Notes under the pieces: generated by a model
Told to the model about the DNA's origin: nothing
What the model saw: only the letters and a program-made list of their open reading frames with translations
Database searches by the model: none
From: Cylindrotheca closterium
Taxonomy: Eukaryota; Bacillariophyta; Bacillariophyceae; Bacillariales; Bacillariaceae
Length of the DNA: 64,000 nucleotides
Reading direction: 5' to 3'
Assembly: GCA_933822405.4 (NCBI GenBank)
Contig: CAKOGP040001001.1
Location: 94,184 to 158,183 of the forward strand
In this document: positions 10,116 to 21,239 of the stretch, in pieces
How the letters are laid out: each line of letters starts with the position of its first letter
Position numbering within the stretch: position 1 is the stretch's first letter
Position numbers and translations under genes: made by a program

Positions 10116-11235
10116 GATCAAATGTTGTTTTAGCTTGGTTTGGGATCCGTTTTTGGGATTTTGTATTTTGTGAGGCTAGTTTTTTCAGGTGAGTTTGGGG
10201 AATCTTGTCAAATCGTCATCATCTCCGAGAATGAACGAATGATACTGGGAATCTTGTCAAAACCATCATCGTCTCCGAGTTCCAATACAATACTTTAAAT
10301 GTATATCACGTTGCAATCACAGTTTCGTTTTAAAAAAGTAATTATCACTTCGAGTTCGCTTCGTTTCGGGTTTCGCAAAAAGTATGATCGTGTCAAATCC
10401 TCAACCGCTCTTAAAGTTTTCGGACAATACACCGACGTCGTCCTATTTGACGCTGTACCTATTTCACCGGTATCACACAGTACGATTCATTCTGTTTCAA
10501 TTTTCTACAGCATACCCACAGGAGTTTGCAATATTTTATGTGTCATGTGTGTTTGGTATGCTGCGGCGCAAGTATTCCCGACTCTAAATAAATATTCTCG
10601 GACATTAGTAGTACCCTGCTGGCACATACGCTGTGAAGGCCCACAATGACTTTCGCAACTGTAGCATGTCTAGGACCGAATGAATGTAAACGATACTCTT
10701 GTTGTACCTCTACTTTCTAACGAGGACATGCATGAGATCTATTATTGTTCTTGGTATTATTTTAATAAACATTATTATTATTATTTATCGATGCACTATC
10801 CTAGGACTAATAGTACTTTCTAAGAGGCTAAACACAAGAATTTATTATAATGCTCTTGGTTTATTGTGATTATTGTATCGATACACTAATAGTACTGTAC
10901 TCCTTATGAGCGGATGTTTTGGGGAATCTGTGTTCGTGTGCATGAGAGTGTTCTGTTGGTATAGTATAGTGTTCTTCTTGTTCGTACATTCAAAATTTTG
11001 TTTGGGACAAGATTTGTGATGTATATGAGAGGGCGCGCAATATTAGGGAATATACATGTGGAATTTCTACAAAGGCGCGGGTCATCATCATCATCATCTT
11101 GTTCCCATATAGTGTTGGACACATATAGGTAGTTATTACTTCTTGTCCTCCAGACAATAAAGAAGCATCCTCAAATGGGACGCTGGGCAGGGGATTGATT
11201 CAAGTGTTGTGCACTGCACTGCACTGCACTGCTTT
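10116..11235. other. Intergenic with short repeats
   Basis: No gene recognised. A roughly 30-base unit starting AATCTTGTCAAA occurs twice at about 10201-10281. An ATT/TTA microsatellite lies near 10755-10790, and GCACT repeats near 11210-11232. Confidence 0.5.
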
Positions 11236-12804
11236 TTACTTCTTGTGGTCCTTCGGTGACGATGACATGGAAGCATCCACAATGGCATTGCTTTGTGGAG
11301 AGGCAGGAGAGGCCGGTGCAGATGAGTCTTGTCTTCTCGACACCGATGCCACGGCAAACAAGTCAGCAATGCTGGTATTGGATTCATTGCGTGGCAAGGC
11401 TCCACCAAGCACATGAAGGGCAATCAATTCTTCATTGTCCAAAGAAGCCACCGATGCGGAAATGTTGGTGGTGACCGAGGACTGATCATCAGAAGAAGCT
11501 TCTTGTTTTTGTTGCTCTTGCTCTTGCTGGCTAGAAGCAACAGTAGATGTTTCTATGTCTTGGTAAGAACGTTTGCGAGATCCAGTGGAACTGGCTTCTT
11601 CTTCTTCTTCTTCCGCTGCGACAACGGGAGGAGGAGGTTGCAATAGCATTGGTTTGCGCGGACCACCTAGCAAGTTCTGTGGTTGCTGTTGCTGTTGCCT
11701 TTGTTGCAACTGTGCCTGAAGCTGACGATAACGTTCTTGCAGAGCCCGAAGAGTATGTTCGACTTCTCGTTGAACAGCTTGGGGATCGGCAATGAGACGC
11801 TCAATGTTCTTTTGAACCGAGGGAGCAATCGAATGTGGCGGTTGTGCCTGTTGCTTCGGTTGGTCTTCTTGCGAGGACGAATGATCCATCATCATTAGGC
11901 CTTGATCCGCAGGAGAAGAGAGATTCTGAATGGTTTCTTGTTCTCGTTGCAACTTGGAAAAGTACTTTTGCGCATGAGATCGGATTTGAGCCGACGTCCG
12001 AGTAGGAATGCGAGTGGCAACCTTTTTCCATTCCCTTCCAAATTCTTGAAGGCCATCCAAAAAGGCTTGGTGTTCTTGATTGGTCCATCGTCCCGAGGTT
12101 TGTCCCCGTTGCTGTTGCTGAGGTGTTCGTTTCCTGCGAGCCTTCTTGGCCGACTTGACTTGTTGATCAGGGAGAACCTTTTCTACTGACATGGTATCTT
12201 CTTGCTGTTGTTGCTGTTGCGGTTGTTGTTCTTGTAGTTTATTGTTCCTGGCAGCCGCAAAGAGAGATGCAAAGTTTGGTTGCTGATGTTTTGTGACTGA
12301 AGATGCTGCTGCTGCTGATAATGATGATGATGGCAGCTTTCTGTATGCTTGTTGTGGTGTCAGTGACACAGAAGATGATTTCGATCTTGAAGTCTGTGGT
12401 TGCAAGTGCCCCGCTGGCGGCAATGATGTGGAGTACTGATAAGGCTTGGGTTTCGAATGATGTGACGAAACAGTCGATGTGGCATCATTCTTGTTCGGGA
12501 ATTCTGAACCAGCCCCACCACCGTGGCCGGAATTCTGTCCTACGACGTGTTTTTTAGGAAGGATAGCTACTTGCGACAATGTCGCAGCGACAAGCTTTGG
12601 TCGCAAACCGCGGTGCTCAAATGAATCGTGTTCTTGGACTTCGCCTTGTCGACGAGGCGCTAGTGTCAAACCTGCCATGTTGGATGTCTCCACAATGCTG
12701 TTGTTGGGAGAGGCTGGTTTTGCTGCTGATGACGATTTACTTGTCAATGCTTCTTCTGCCTTATCCTTGAGTCCGCTGTTCTTCTCGTTGAAAGGTATGG
12801 GCAT
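11236..12804 (-). CDS. SHAQKYF-type single-repeat MYB transcription factor
   Basis: A 522-residue nuclear DNA-binding protein. A single MYB-like domain lies at about residues 234-285: GRWTNQEHQAFLDGLQEF, then G-R-E-W-K-K-V-A, then R-T-S-A-Q-I-R-S-H-A-Q-K-Y-F. SHAQKYF is the signature of the plant and algal CCA1/REVEILLE-like 1R-MYB class, whose members bind evening-element or TATCC-like sites; which site this one uses is unknown. A basic nuclear-localisation-like stretch (KKARRKR) precedes it. The flanks are low complexity, with several Gln runs and a predicted coiled stretch after the domain (about 330-370). The distal part of the protein contains an acidic/Ser patch. No partner domain is visible. 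Role in light or clock regulation is inference from family only. Confidence 0.9.
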   Translation of the reverse strand: MPIPFNEKNSGLKDKAEEALTSKSSSAAKPASPNNSIVETSNMAGLTLAPRRQGEVQEHDSFEHRGLRPKLVAATLSQVAILPKKHVVGQNSGHGGGAGSEFPNKNDATSTVSSHHSKPKPYQYSTSLPPAGHLQPQTSRSKSSSVSLTPQQAYRKLPSSSLSAAAASSVTKHQQPNFASLFAAARNNKLQEQQPQQQQQQEDTMSVEKVLPDQQVKSAKKARRKRTPQQQQRGQTSGRWTNQEHQAFLDGLQEFGREWKKVATRIPTRTSAQIRSHAQKYFSKLQREQETIQNLSSPADQGLMMMDHSSSQEDQPKQQAQPPHSIAPSVQKNIERLIADPQAVQREVEHTLRALQERYRQLQAQLQQRQQQQQPQNLLGGPRKPMLLQPPPPVVAAEEEEEEASSTGSRKRSYQDIETSTVASSQQEQEQQKQEASSDDQSSVTTNISASVASLDNEELIALHVLGGALPRNESNTSIADLFAVASVSRRQDSSAPASPASPQSNAIVDASMSSSPKDHKK

Positions 12805-15594
12805 GTGCTTCTTTTGAACGATGGATGCTGATCATTGATGTTTTGATGTCAATTTTTTTGGTTTTTGTTGGAGCGCTGGGGAGGATCGGGAAAACAGAAC
12901 TTCTACTTGGAAATCGAACTCCGTGTAGAACAAAGTACTTAATCTACGCAGATCGGAAGATACCCCAAAAAGCACGACGTAAACTTTTCGAAAGCAATTT
13001 TTATCGCACATCACAGCATTCACCAATCAGAACGACGAAAACCCAGAGTAAGACTTCTCATGCCCAGGTTTTGTTCTGAAGTTTGTGATGGCGAAATAAC
13101 GTGACATCTGTGCCATCCTCACGTTGACGCGAAGGGGGAGCCTATGTGTGGTTCTCAATGGGTGGGTGGAGAGAATTGAGAGAGCCAGTGGAAAGACATG
13201 CATCCATCAAGGCATCACATCAAGAGCATGCATTCATTCGTACAACCTTTTGTCGTCATTGTCGTCGTCGTCGGAACATTCTCAGCGAAGGGTTTCGTTG
13301 ACATTTGCGAAACATCAATATACAGTACATGCAGATGAGAACACTGCGCACAATATTGTTTGGGCCTTTTTATTGCGCGTGGTGTATTTGTCGCTCACTG
13401 GAAAACGACGTCGTAGCATTTCGTGTCACATCAACCTCAAAACCTCATCAGGCGACACTATACCGGTATATCCAGCTAGCATGACGCCATCGTCGCCAAT
13501 CAACCTTTTTCATAAAATGGAGGAAAACACGGATGCAGTTGATTTTAAACAATTAATGATGACGACGACGATTCACAAAACCCGAGTCAGTCATTGAGTG
13601 TCAAACAATCTCATGTTTTCTCATATACGACACGCGGCATTGTTGCTGTCTAACCCTACACAGCATCAGCGTATATTAAAAGTAATAATAACCAGAAAAA
13701 ATTATTATTATACTTGTCGTGGTTAAAAATTCCATCATGGAGTTATTATAATTGTAATCATTTTCAAATCGATATCCAAATATTACGTTTTGCTAGTTTT
13801 CGTTGTTGCCATCAACAGAGAGTGGATGGCTTCTTCAATTCATTTGTAGCGATGCACACGAAAGTAATGCGAGTAGTGCATTATATTGCCAAGCAACATG
13901 CATTTGCCCATTCGCATTTTTTTTCTCCCCTTTCCACACTGTCGAAATTCGTTTCTTATATACACCAACGAACGGATGTCGCCCGCTTTTAAAAAACAAG
14001 GCAAATTCCAAAACGAATGCAACCTGGCCGTATCCCAAATTTCTGGGCTTTCGCCAGTTCTAGCTAGAATCAATCATGAGGAAATTGGATTTCCGTCGTT
14101 TGCATCAAAATGACGCGCCATAGATATCCATAGTATACATGTATTTGCCAAAATAAATCGAGATCTAGGATGCGTCATTTGCTGTGATCGCTCAACTGGT
14201 GGGGCTCCTAAATGTGTGTATATAAAGGTACATCTTCAATTCAATCGAATGGAGCCAGGCAGGAGCACTTTTATATGTTTGTCACAGTCAGGTCGTCGCC
14301 ATATAGCAAATTTGTGGTGGTTGCCAAACTGCGGAATATAGTAGTACAGTTTAAAGTCCGTGCGGCCAATCATGCGGAATGGTATGTATTTCTTGACGAC
14401 CTTCCGCGGGCAGGAATAAGACACTCGTCGTTCGGTTTCGACCGCAGAAACATATATATATTGCCACTGTCAAAAATGAAGGGTATCATCGGCGATTGGA
14501 TATTCGAATCAATCTCATGCTCTATCTGTCGCATCTTTTCCTATCCAATACACGATATGGGTCAGTCATGAGGTTTGGAACTTAAGGTACAGTGGAAATA
14601 TCTGACCATTGGCTTCTGTGGTGATGCATCTGGCACGACAATGACGACGACAACGACGAGACACCGCAACCGGGCAAATTGTCGAATTACAGATTCGGGG
14701 CAGCTTCCACAGGGTCACAAAAATAGTGGTCAATACAGTCCACTTGTTGCACTTTTCTGGAACGCCATTTTGCAAGGGTTGAGTCCCATTTAGGCCATCT
14801 GTCGTGAACATTTCCGTGGCAGCGAAAAGAAGACGCGATGCTGCTTTCCTGCAAGTACTGCATGCCTGGTTCGACGGAGCATTTATCGGCATGCTAGTTG
14901 GCAACGCAACGCAGATTGTGTTTCCCAGGAGATGCGAGCTTGGCGACCGCAGTGATGGAACCAAACAAAGGTCAGGTCCATTGTGTTTGTTGCCACCACA
15001 TTTCGTGTCCGACGACTTGAACGAGACAATCAATCAATCAATCAATCTATCAATCCTCAGGAAAGTCTGATTAGAAATAGTGTTCGCAACCAAAACCATC
15101 ACGGTTTAGAGATGAAACCAAAACTTCATACACTGATGTGCATACTGGCCCTTATTGGAGATGTCAACTCATCATCAGCAATTGGCGATCCTCCGAGTAC
15201 TAGTAGGAATAGCAGTAACAGGAATGCTGCAAGGAACAACTCGTCTCTGTGGGAAGGTGATTCATAGGTCCGCCATCACACGACAGGGAGCTAAGTTGGC
15301 ATGGGTAAGCAGTGGTATCACTTTCTTCATTCTTCTCCACAAACCAGCTGTAGAACATGATGAGTGAGTGAGTGAGTCAGTTTTGGATATTGGATATTAT
15401 GCCACTTGTCACTTTTGTTTGTTGAAACGTACTTGGACGTACGCCGTACACACGATACACTAAGTCGAATAATCCGACTCATTCGACTAAAACGTTTGAT
15501 AAAATCTTTTGAAGTATTTGATTACTTCTGGCATTTCATATAGTTTTACGATCGCTTGGTACCTATATCGCTTCACTTTCTCAGTGCATTCAAT
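12805..15594. other. Long intergenic region, no gene recognised
   Basis: About 2.8 kb with only short, non-convincing open frames. A TATA-like TATATAAA sits near 14219 and a CAAT-unit microsatellite near 15029-15055. A weak 51-codon frame with a signal-peptide-like start lies at 15112-15267, but nothing else supports it. Confidence 0.45.
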
Positions 15595-15999
15595 ATGGGT
15601 CTCCTCAAACACGTTCTTCTTCCTGCTTTTGGCCTTATGCATGGGGCATCGGTCGCGGCTTGTTCGGATCTGAAAGGCTGGGCAGAGATGATTGGAAAGA
15701 AGGACGATGTCTCGGAGAAAGATGAGAACTCGGTCCGTCAGAACCATATGCTTGGTTCTCTTCGGGGATTCAATCTGGGCATGATGGTCCTTTGTGGTAT
15801 GGGAATCTTCAAAGAACACGCTCACTTTCGTGGTCAAATTATCTTGACCGAGTTTGTCCTCTTTACCACTGTTGCTGTGGATGCGTATCGCCTCGGTGAC
15901 TTGAATTACATGATTCCCGGGGCGCATGCTCTCGTCGCTCTCGGAGGGTTCATTGTCAACCACTTGGAACCAGGCATTTTTACCAAGCCAAAACCCTAG
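15595..15999 (+). CDS. Small four-helix membrane protein, unknown function
   Basis: A 134-residue protein. The start at 15595 (MGLLKHVLLPAFGLMHG) is preferred over upstream in-frame codons because it opens directly into the first hydrophobic helix. About four hydrophobic segments are seen: residues 4-20, 60-75, 85-100 and 108-122. A central charged loop contains G-W-A-E-M-I-G and E-N-S-V-R-Q-N-H-M-L-G-S-L-R-G. The layout resembles small four-helix families such as DUF4345, but I cannot assign it firmly. It is well composed and ends before an AT-rich 3' flank, so I regard it as a real gene. Confidence 0.6.
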   Translation: MGLLKHVLLPAFGLMHGASVAACSDLKGWAEMIGKKDDVSEKDENSVRQNHMLGSLRGFNLGMMVLCGMGIFKEHAHFRGQIILTEFVLFTTVAVDAYRLGDLNYMIPGAHALVALGGFIVNHLEPGIFTKPKP

Positions 16000-16119
16000 A
16001 GCTTCTTTCTTTTATTACATTGAATCTGCTCATGCAATAACTGCAATAATAACATAGTAGGCTATTGATATACTCAGTAATTTATGTATTGAAGTATCAT
16101 GACAGTGTCTATAAACTTA

Positions 16120-17515
16120 TCATGTTTTATTAAGTCGTCTCTCGTATTTGGTTCGTAGTCTCTCCCCTAGTGTCAGCTTTTCCACTATTTGCCTCTCCAT
16201 TGGCTCTTGCAAGACTAGCTCTTTCGACTCTGCAATGTTACGAATATCCCGTGCAGCCACGATGGAGATTGAGCTTTTACATACTTTTGCTGCCGTCTTG
16301 TTTTCGTTGGTGGTTGGCTTGGCTCTGCTGCATCTTTTGCGTAACTGGTTGGGCATCAATATAAGAACTTAGTTTCTCCCGTTGATGATCTTCTTCTATT
16401 GGCTTCGTTTTCCGTTTTCCTAGAATACTTTCTGCCGGGAGCGCAAGGGACTGTTGTTGCCTCTCTGATGATTTCTTGCCTGTTGGTTGTTGGTGCGTGC
16501 TACCTGATGAGACTAACCAGATTCTCATGAATTGGAAGATGTTGCGATAAATCTCTTGTAAATGTCCTTGATGAATATTTTGTTCTCCTCCTCCTCTTTG
16601 AGTTGCTCGTGTGGCCCAACACAACAATCAGCTGTCCAAGGAAACCCAACATTACGAAGCCCGATAATGCGTTCTGGTGTCAGAGTCGTCCCTCCTTTTG
16701 CCTTTTGCCTTCGAAACGTTCTACAGACAGTTACTACCCATCGTCCAAAGATCATATTCTCTGGAAATCTGCATGGCACATTATTACAATGACCGTATTT
16801 TTGTCTGAAATCTCCCAAATCTAGTACTCGTTATTGTCGCCAACTTTCTTTGTGAGAGTCACGTGTTTCTTCTCGAGATAATCTCTTGGGCGCTGGTTGA
16901 CAAGCAATGTCTGACTGGAGTTCCAGATTCTCATGATTAGGAAAACGTTGCGATAGATCTTCATAAATTTTCTTGATGAAAATGCTGTTCTCTTCATCCT
17001 CTTGAAATCACTTCACTGTTTCAACATGAGCGTCCAAGGAAACCCAAGATTGTGAAGTTCGATAACGCGTTCTGGTGTCAGAAAAGTCCCTCCTCTTTTC
17101 TTGTACCTTCTAAACGTTTTACGGATAGTTACTACCCATTGTCCAAAGATTACATTATCCTGAAATCTGCATGGCACATTATTACAATGGCCGTGTTTTT
17201 TTTTAAAACCTCGCAAATCTTGTACACGTATTTGCCATCTTCCTTCGCCAAAAATACTTGTTTCTTCTCTCGATCGGCTTCCAGTGTGAAAACCTAGTTC
17301 CTTCGTCAACGCAAGTGCTGGTCGATGGTTGTAGTCTTGGTGTCCTCGAATGCTATACCATTGTCGCAGTCGTCTCCTCCACGAATCCATTGCCGCGAAT
17401 CCATCTTTTTGGTCCATCTTTTTGGGGGAAATTAAAGTCACCGTGAATTCGCTTGTATTCAATGAGTTGCATGGCTACTCTTTCATCCCCACTTTTCTGC
17501 TGATGATGCTGACAT
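16120..17515 (-). pseudogene. Broken HA-repeat gene, duplicate of 3780-5447
   Basis: The minus strand carries the whole length of the HA gene with its order preserved but several frame breaks. The start context GATAATGTCA at 17515 matches the intact copy. An extra G follows within ten codons, then a shifted first domain, a second HA domain ending FPWTLMLKQ plus stop (17013), and a third domain (16818-16530: FRQKYGHCNNVPCRF...GFPWTAD). Two further frame changes precede the tail LTLGERLRTKYERRL at 16120-16170. HA repeats 2 and 3 are the best preserved parts. Orientation relative to the neighbouring membrane-protein gene differs from copy A, so at least one inversion happened. Confidence 0.8.
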
Positions 17516-17853
17516 TATCGGCCTCTCTTTATACGTATATATGGTCAGTCATCCGATGGGTTGCTAGATAGTTCATTTGTATCTGAAGACTCAGATCGTC
17601 ATATACTTACCATCAGGTGCATCTCATCATTGGTATAATTTGATGGGGCTCGCAAACGTATTCCCGAATGATGAGTTCAATTCGCATGGAAGCCAATACG
17701 GGTCTCACGTGTACCGCGGGCTGCGCTTTTATTATTGGCATATACGGTTGAATTATGCGTCCTTCGTCGTTCGTGGACCATAAAGCCGTTATATAGCCGT
17801 TATTAGTTTACTGCGGAACTTGTGTACCTCCTGTATTTACTCCGCATGACTAT

Positions 17854-18060
17854 TTGAATACAAGTGAATCAACGTTGATTTCAATGTACCAACCAGTGAT
17901 GAATAGGTTACATTGTATGAGTGGATCAGATGACTGCGACAATTGTACGGCAAGGAGTCAGAGGAGCAAAGGACTCATCGAACTAGCTATACGCTTGCCT
18001 CAGCACTACTACAGTGACAACGAGCGAGTCCCAAGGTAGAAGAGCGATTGACCGTAACAA
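17854..18060 (+). pseudogene. HA-gene relic, N-terminal piece
   Basis: The plus strand at about 17856-17965 parallels the first HA domain of the intact gene: a D-F-N-V-P-like stretch, a T-L-H-like stretch, then W-I-R, a stop codon and L-R-Q-L-Y. At about 18030-18060 a piece resembling the gene's extreme 3' end (GAGCGATTGACCGTAAC) follows. The intervening repeats are missing, so this is an internally deleted relic on the opposite strand from 16120-17515. Confidence 0.5.
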
Positions 18061-18152
18061 TTTTATCTAGCTATATACTGTAGCCTTTTTTATTGACGCA
18101 ATATTGTTGCAGTTTTGGATCGCACAGCCTGGCTGCGGCTGTTCTTGCAAAT

Positions 18153-19013
18153 CTAGCGTTGAATAGCTTCCGGATCAACCTCGCTACTCCTGCTGCTTTC
18201 ATCGAGAACATCGTCGGTTTCTTCCATTACGGATCCCTCGTCTGGCTTGTCCAAGTACCTTCTTCCGGGAAGAGATAGCGCCCAAACGAGTATCGTAAAG
18301 AACGGGATAACCACAAACACGGCAAACAATGATAACATCAGACTCGTGGTCGTATCTCTCCTCCAGCGGAAGGAACCGTAAATGGCGTCATCGTCCGACT
18401 CATCATCGTCAAATGGACTGTATTGGATGACCACGTTTTGAAGGACCGTCCAAACGATGTAGATAAATGCAAAGAGAGCAGTAGCGCTGCTGTGCTTCAA
18501 ACGCAAGGGGATATGGTCCACTAGCAATCCTTGCATCAAAACGACAACCCCAATGCATCCATGCGTCGTGACGTCTGCCACCCTAACAGGCCCCGTACTG
18601 GATGGTCGGAATCCCCAATAGAGTAAGGTGATGACACACTCCAAAACCGAAGACATGGAAAAGAGAAGCCAAGTAAACTTGACCAATCTGGTGGCACTAG
18701 TCTCGTCGGAAGGCGATGAGGAAGAAGAGGCCGTCAATCTCAAGGAACCAGCAAGGTAGCATATCGAAAAGAACAACCCCCATGCTGTCAAGTATGCAGG
18801 ATAAAAGAGAGGTTCCTGGTCTGTGATCAAGATATGCACCAAGAATCCCGAAGCAATGAGCAACGAGATCAGTTTGAAGATTCCCACTGACGAGCGCAAA
18901 GCCTTTCCCGTTTGGAAGGTCTCCTGTAGGTCGAGTCTCCCGATGGGAAGCTCATCAATGCGAAACATTGGTAATTTACATTCGGAACAGAAGCGAGAAC
19001 AGTGGCTTTTCAT
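18153..19013 (-). CDS. Six-TM membrane protein, rolling-stone/AIG1-like, copy B
   Basis: A 286-residue paralogue of the 5749-6678 product, very similar throughout the six membrane segments. It has the same N-terminal Cys cluster, ITLLYWGF, T-T-H-G, acidic loop and LPGRRYLD motif, and starts at the equivalent ATG. The C-terminus differs. After SEVDPEA the frame reaches a stop at 18153, but the DNA beyond (CTAGATTTGCAAGAACA) still resembles copy A's continuing coding sequence. A small indel has therefore cut off about the last 20 residues. The core is intact, so it may still work. It lies upstream of the broken HA gene on the same strand, whereas in copy A the two genes converge. Confidence 0.7.
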   Translation of the reverse strand: MKSHCSRFCSECKLPMFRIDELPIGRLDLQETFQTGKALRSSVGIFKLISLLIASGFLVHILITDQEPLFYPAYLTAWGLFFSICYLAGSLRLTASSSSSPSDETSATRLVKFTWLLFSMSSVLECVITLLYWGFRPSSTGPVRVADVTTHGCIGVVVLMQGLLVDHIPLRLKHSSATALFAFIYIVWTVLQNVVIQYSPFDDDESDDDAIYGSFRWRRDTTTSLMLSLFAVFVVIPFFTILVWALSLPGRRYLDKPDEGSVMEETDDVLDESSRSSEVDPEAIQR

Positions 19014-20141
19014 TTTGTGATTATTCGATTTATGTGGGAGGACGGAAAGGGTCTTTGATGGACGATCATGTAAATGGCGATGTAATGAGTGAATGGAAAG
19101 TGATCTAATTTTTGAATCTTGTTCCAAAGAGATGATACATATTAAAATTAAAAGACATACTCTTATATATCATTTACCGCTTTGACATGATTTTGCATTT
19201 ATCTGCAAATATTGCTGCACTTCAAAAAGTGATCTAAGTTTTGAAAACTTATGTATCGTTTTCGACCATATATAAAAAAGACACTATGACAGTTTCCAAT
19301 CGTTTTGACAATAACAATACCGGGGTGCAAAAAGACACTCCGCAGTACCGGTATACTGGTACACGTACCGGTAGGACAGAAAACCAGTTTATTTCTCAAC
19401 CAACGATGTTTTCACGGCCAAGGCTCTAAAACCAAGACCTGGTACACGTACGAGCAAGGATAGAGTACGAGGGGTCTCGTTGTTCGACAATTATCTCACG
19501 GGTTCGGTGAAACTCAGAAAAGTTGAGTGATCACAAAGCATTGGAATTTCACCACCAAAACAAGCTCGAGGGAGAATTTGAGAATATCCAAAATTGCGGA
19601 AGCGACAACTCCTGTACTCATGTAAAATGCATCTAAACTACGTCCAAGAAGAAGCTTTGAACCATACATATGCAAACACAATCTCATTTCACAAACGCGC
19701 GTGTTTGAATACCAACAAGAAGGCGATTGCGGAATACTTCATCACTTTATAACTAGGACTATACTACAGAAGACTGATGATGATAATAGTAATAATCTCT
19801 ACAGGGTTAGGATAGAGGTCCTTTGTATTATAATCATATCATCATCATATGACTAGTCTACTATACTATGGATCTGTGTTCTCACGAACTGCAACGTTCC
19901 AATCTTGTGGTTCACTCTTGGGTCAATGTAAGACTCCTTCACAACTCACTGGTATGCTAGAATGACTAATCAATTTCTCTTCGGGAAAAAAAGAGGCATT
20001 GTTTCGTTTAGTGTTGGTCCGGTCTAGAAGTCTGCTTGAGCCATATGAGCTTGGTTCAGGCGAAGTACTCTAGTAGACGAGTATGCTTTTTCACAATTGT
20101 GTCTGCTTCTTGCCTTGTTTATTGTTCGTCGTGATCATCAC
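19014..20141. other. Intergenic, no gene recognised
   Basis: AT-rich spacer. At 19346-19374 two TACCGGTA octamers sit close together beside related GTAC palindromes. No credible coding frame. Confidence 0.5.
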
Positions 20142-21239
20142 TCATGACCACTGGTGGACACCTGCCAAACTCGCCAACATTGACTTTTTGGCATATCTAT
20201 AAGATACTATCGATCGATCCACCGGATAATCATGGTTTTGGCCTTGGTTTAGTCTCTGGACATCGTCCTCCAAGCTTGTGGGAAAGGATTCCAAAAGTGT
20301 TCGTGCGGCGCTGCGCACAGAAGAATCGGGATGACCCCGAAAACCCTGGCAATCGTTCCAGGAGAATATTTCGGTACTACTACTAGAGTCACCATCATCC
20401 TCTTTCCGTTGGATCAACAAGGATACTGAATCGGAATAGCATCGATCCGGGACGAATCCGTAGTGCAACAAGAAATCATCAACATTTCGTGCTCCGTAAT
20501 CCAAGGTAACCGCTTGTCCAGGTTGAATGGTACGTTCTCCCACAAGTAACTGGACCGTCCCGTCCTTTAAGACTCGGAACTGACCACCGCCCTGTTCTCG
20601 AGTAGCGTGGTTGGCCAGGTCAATCAGTGGGACCAACTGTCGTCCTCCACCCCCTTTGAGCGTTCGACTGCACACCAAATCCAAATATTTTAGGTATTCC
20701 GAGTCGTCGGAAGTAGTGCAATGCCGGGATGTTTGATCATGCCTCCATTCCGATACTTGTTGAATGGTCTCTAGCAATGTGGCATTCTGAAGCTGCATTA
20801 GTTGCTCAGTGTCCCAGCGGCACGGAACTGTTGGTGCTGTTTCGGGGAGCCCGTATTCGATGTAGGCAGCTAAAGCACTTGAAGGACCTCGATGAACATG
20901 ATTTAATAATTTGGCTGCCAACTCACCGGCCCAGTTGTCGTTTTCATTGTCGTCCTCGTGACGAATGGTGAGTGCGGGAGGAATGGACGCTGCTACTTGA
21001 CCCGGTTGTAGCAGACAAGTGGCTACCAGACCTCGACCAGCTATACCGTCATCTTGTACCGCTACGCTCCGTTCCACATTCGGTTGTTCATCGATCCAAC
21101 GGAGAAATGCAACGTCGTTGTTCAATGGTGGTTGTATTGGCGGCGATGACTTCTTGATTGCTGGTTGTCGTTGCTGCTGAAGAGCTGTGGTCGAGTGATA
21201 ATCTGCCAACGCCAAAAGAATTAGAAAAGTATGCTTCAT
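20142..21239 (-). CDS. SET-domain lysine methyltransferase, RuBisCO-LSMT/SETD3/6-like
   Basis: A 365-residue protein predicted to transfer a methyl group from S-adenosylmethionine to lysine of a non-histone protein. An N-terminal signal-like segment (MKHTFLILLALADYHSTTA) suggests entry to the secretory or plastid route. The split SET domain begins at about residue 45 (FLRWIDEQ, then GIAGRGLVAT with the G-x-G turn). It continues through the long insert and closes with L-V-P-L-I-D-L-A-N-H (N-H of the AdoMet site, about residue 210) and then TLDYGARNVDDFLLHYGFVP, where Y-G and the Y-G-F pair line the lysine channel. The C-terminal substrate-binding region is short compared with plant Rubisco LSMT. 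The substrate is unknown. Confidence 0.85.
   Translation of the reverse strand: MKHTFLILLALADYHSTTALQQQRQPAIKKSSPPIQPPLNNDVAFLRWIDEQPNVERSVAVQDDGIAGRGLVATCLLQPGQVAASIPPALTIRHEDDNENDNWAGELAAKLLNHVHRGPSSALAAYIEYGLPETAPTVPCRWDTEQLMQLQNATLLETIQQVSEWRHDQTSRHCTTSDDSEYLKYLDLVCSRTLKGGGGRQLVPLIDLANHATREQGGGQFRVLKDGTVQLLVGERTIQPGQAVTLDYGARNVDDFLLHYGFVPDRCYSDSVSLLIQRKEDDGDSSSSTEIFSWNDCQGFRGHPDSSVRSAARTLLESFPTSLEDDVQRLNQGQNHDYPVDRSIVSYRYAKKSMLASLAGVHQWS

Noticed and set aside
14566..15033. 155-codon minus-strand frame
   Set aside because: It needs a TTG start, has irregular composition and no recognisable motif; chance frame more likely.
15112..15267. Short plus-strand frame with a signal-peptide-like start
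   Set aside because: Only 51 codons, no motif, no splice continuation found; the surrounding 2.8 kb has no coding character.
15487..15963. 158-codon frame opposite the small membrane protein
   Set aside because: Antisense shadow of 15595-15999; the plus-strand product has coherent hydrophobic helices.
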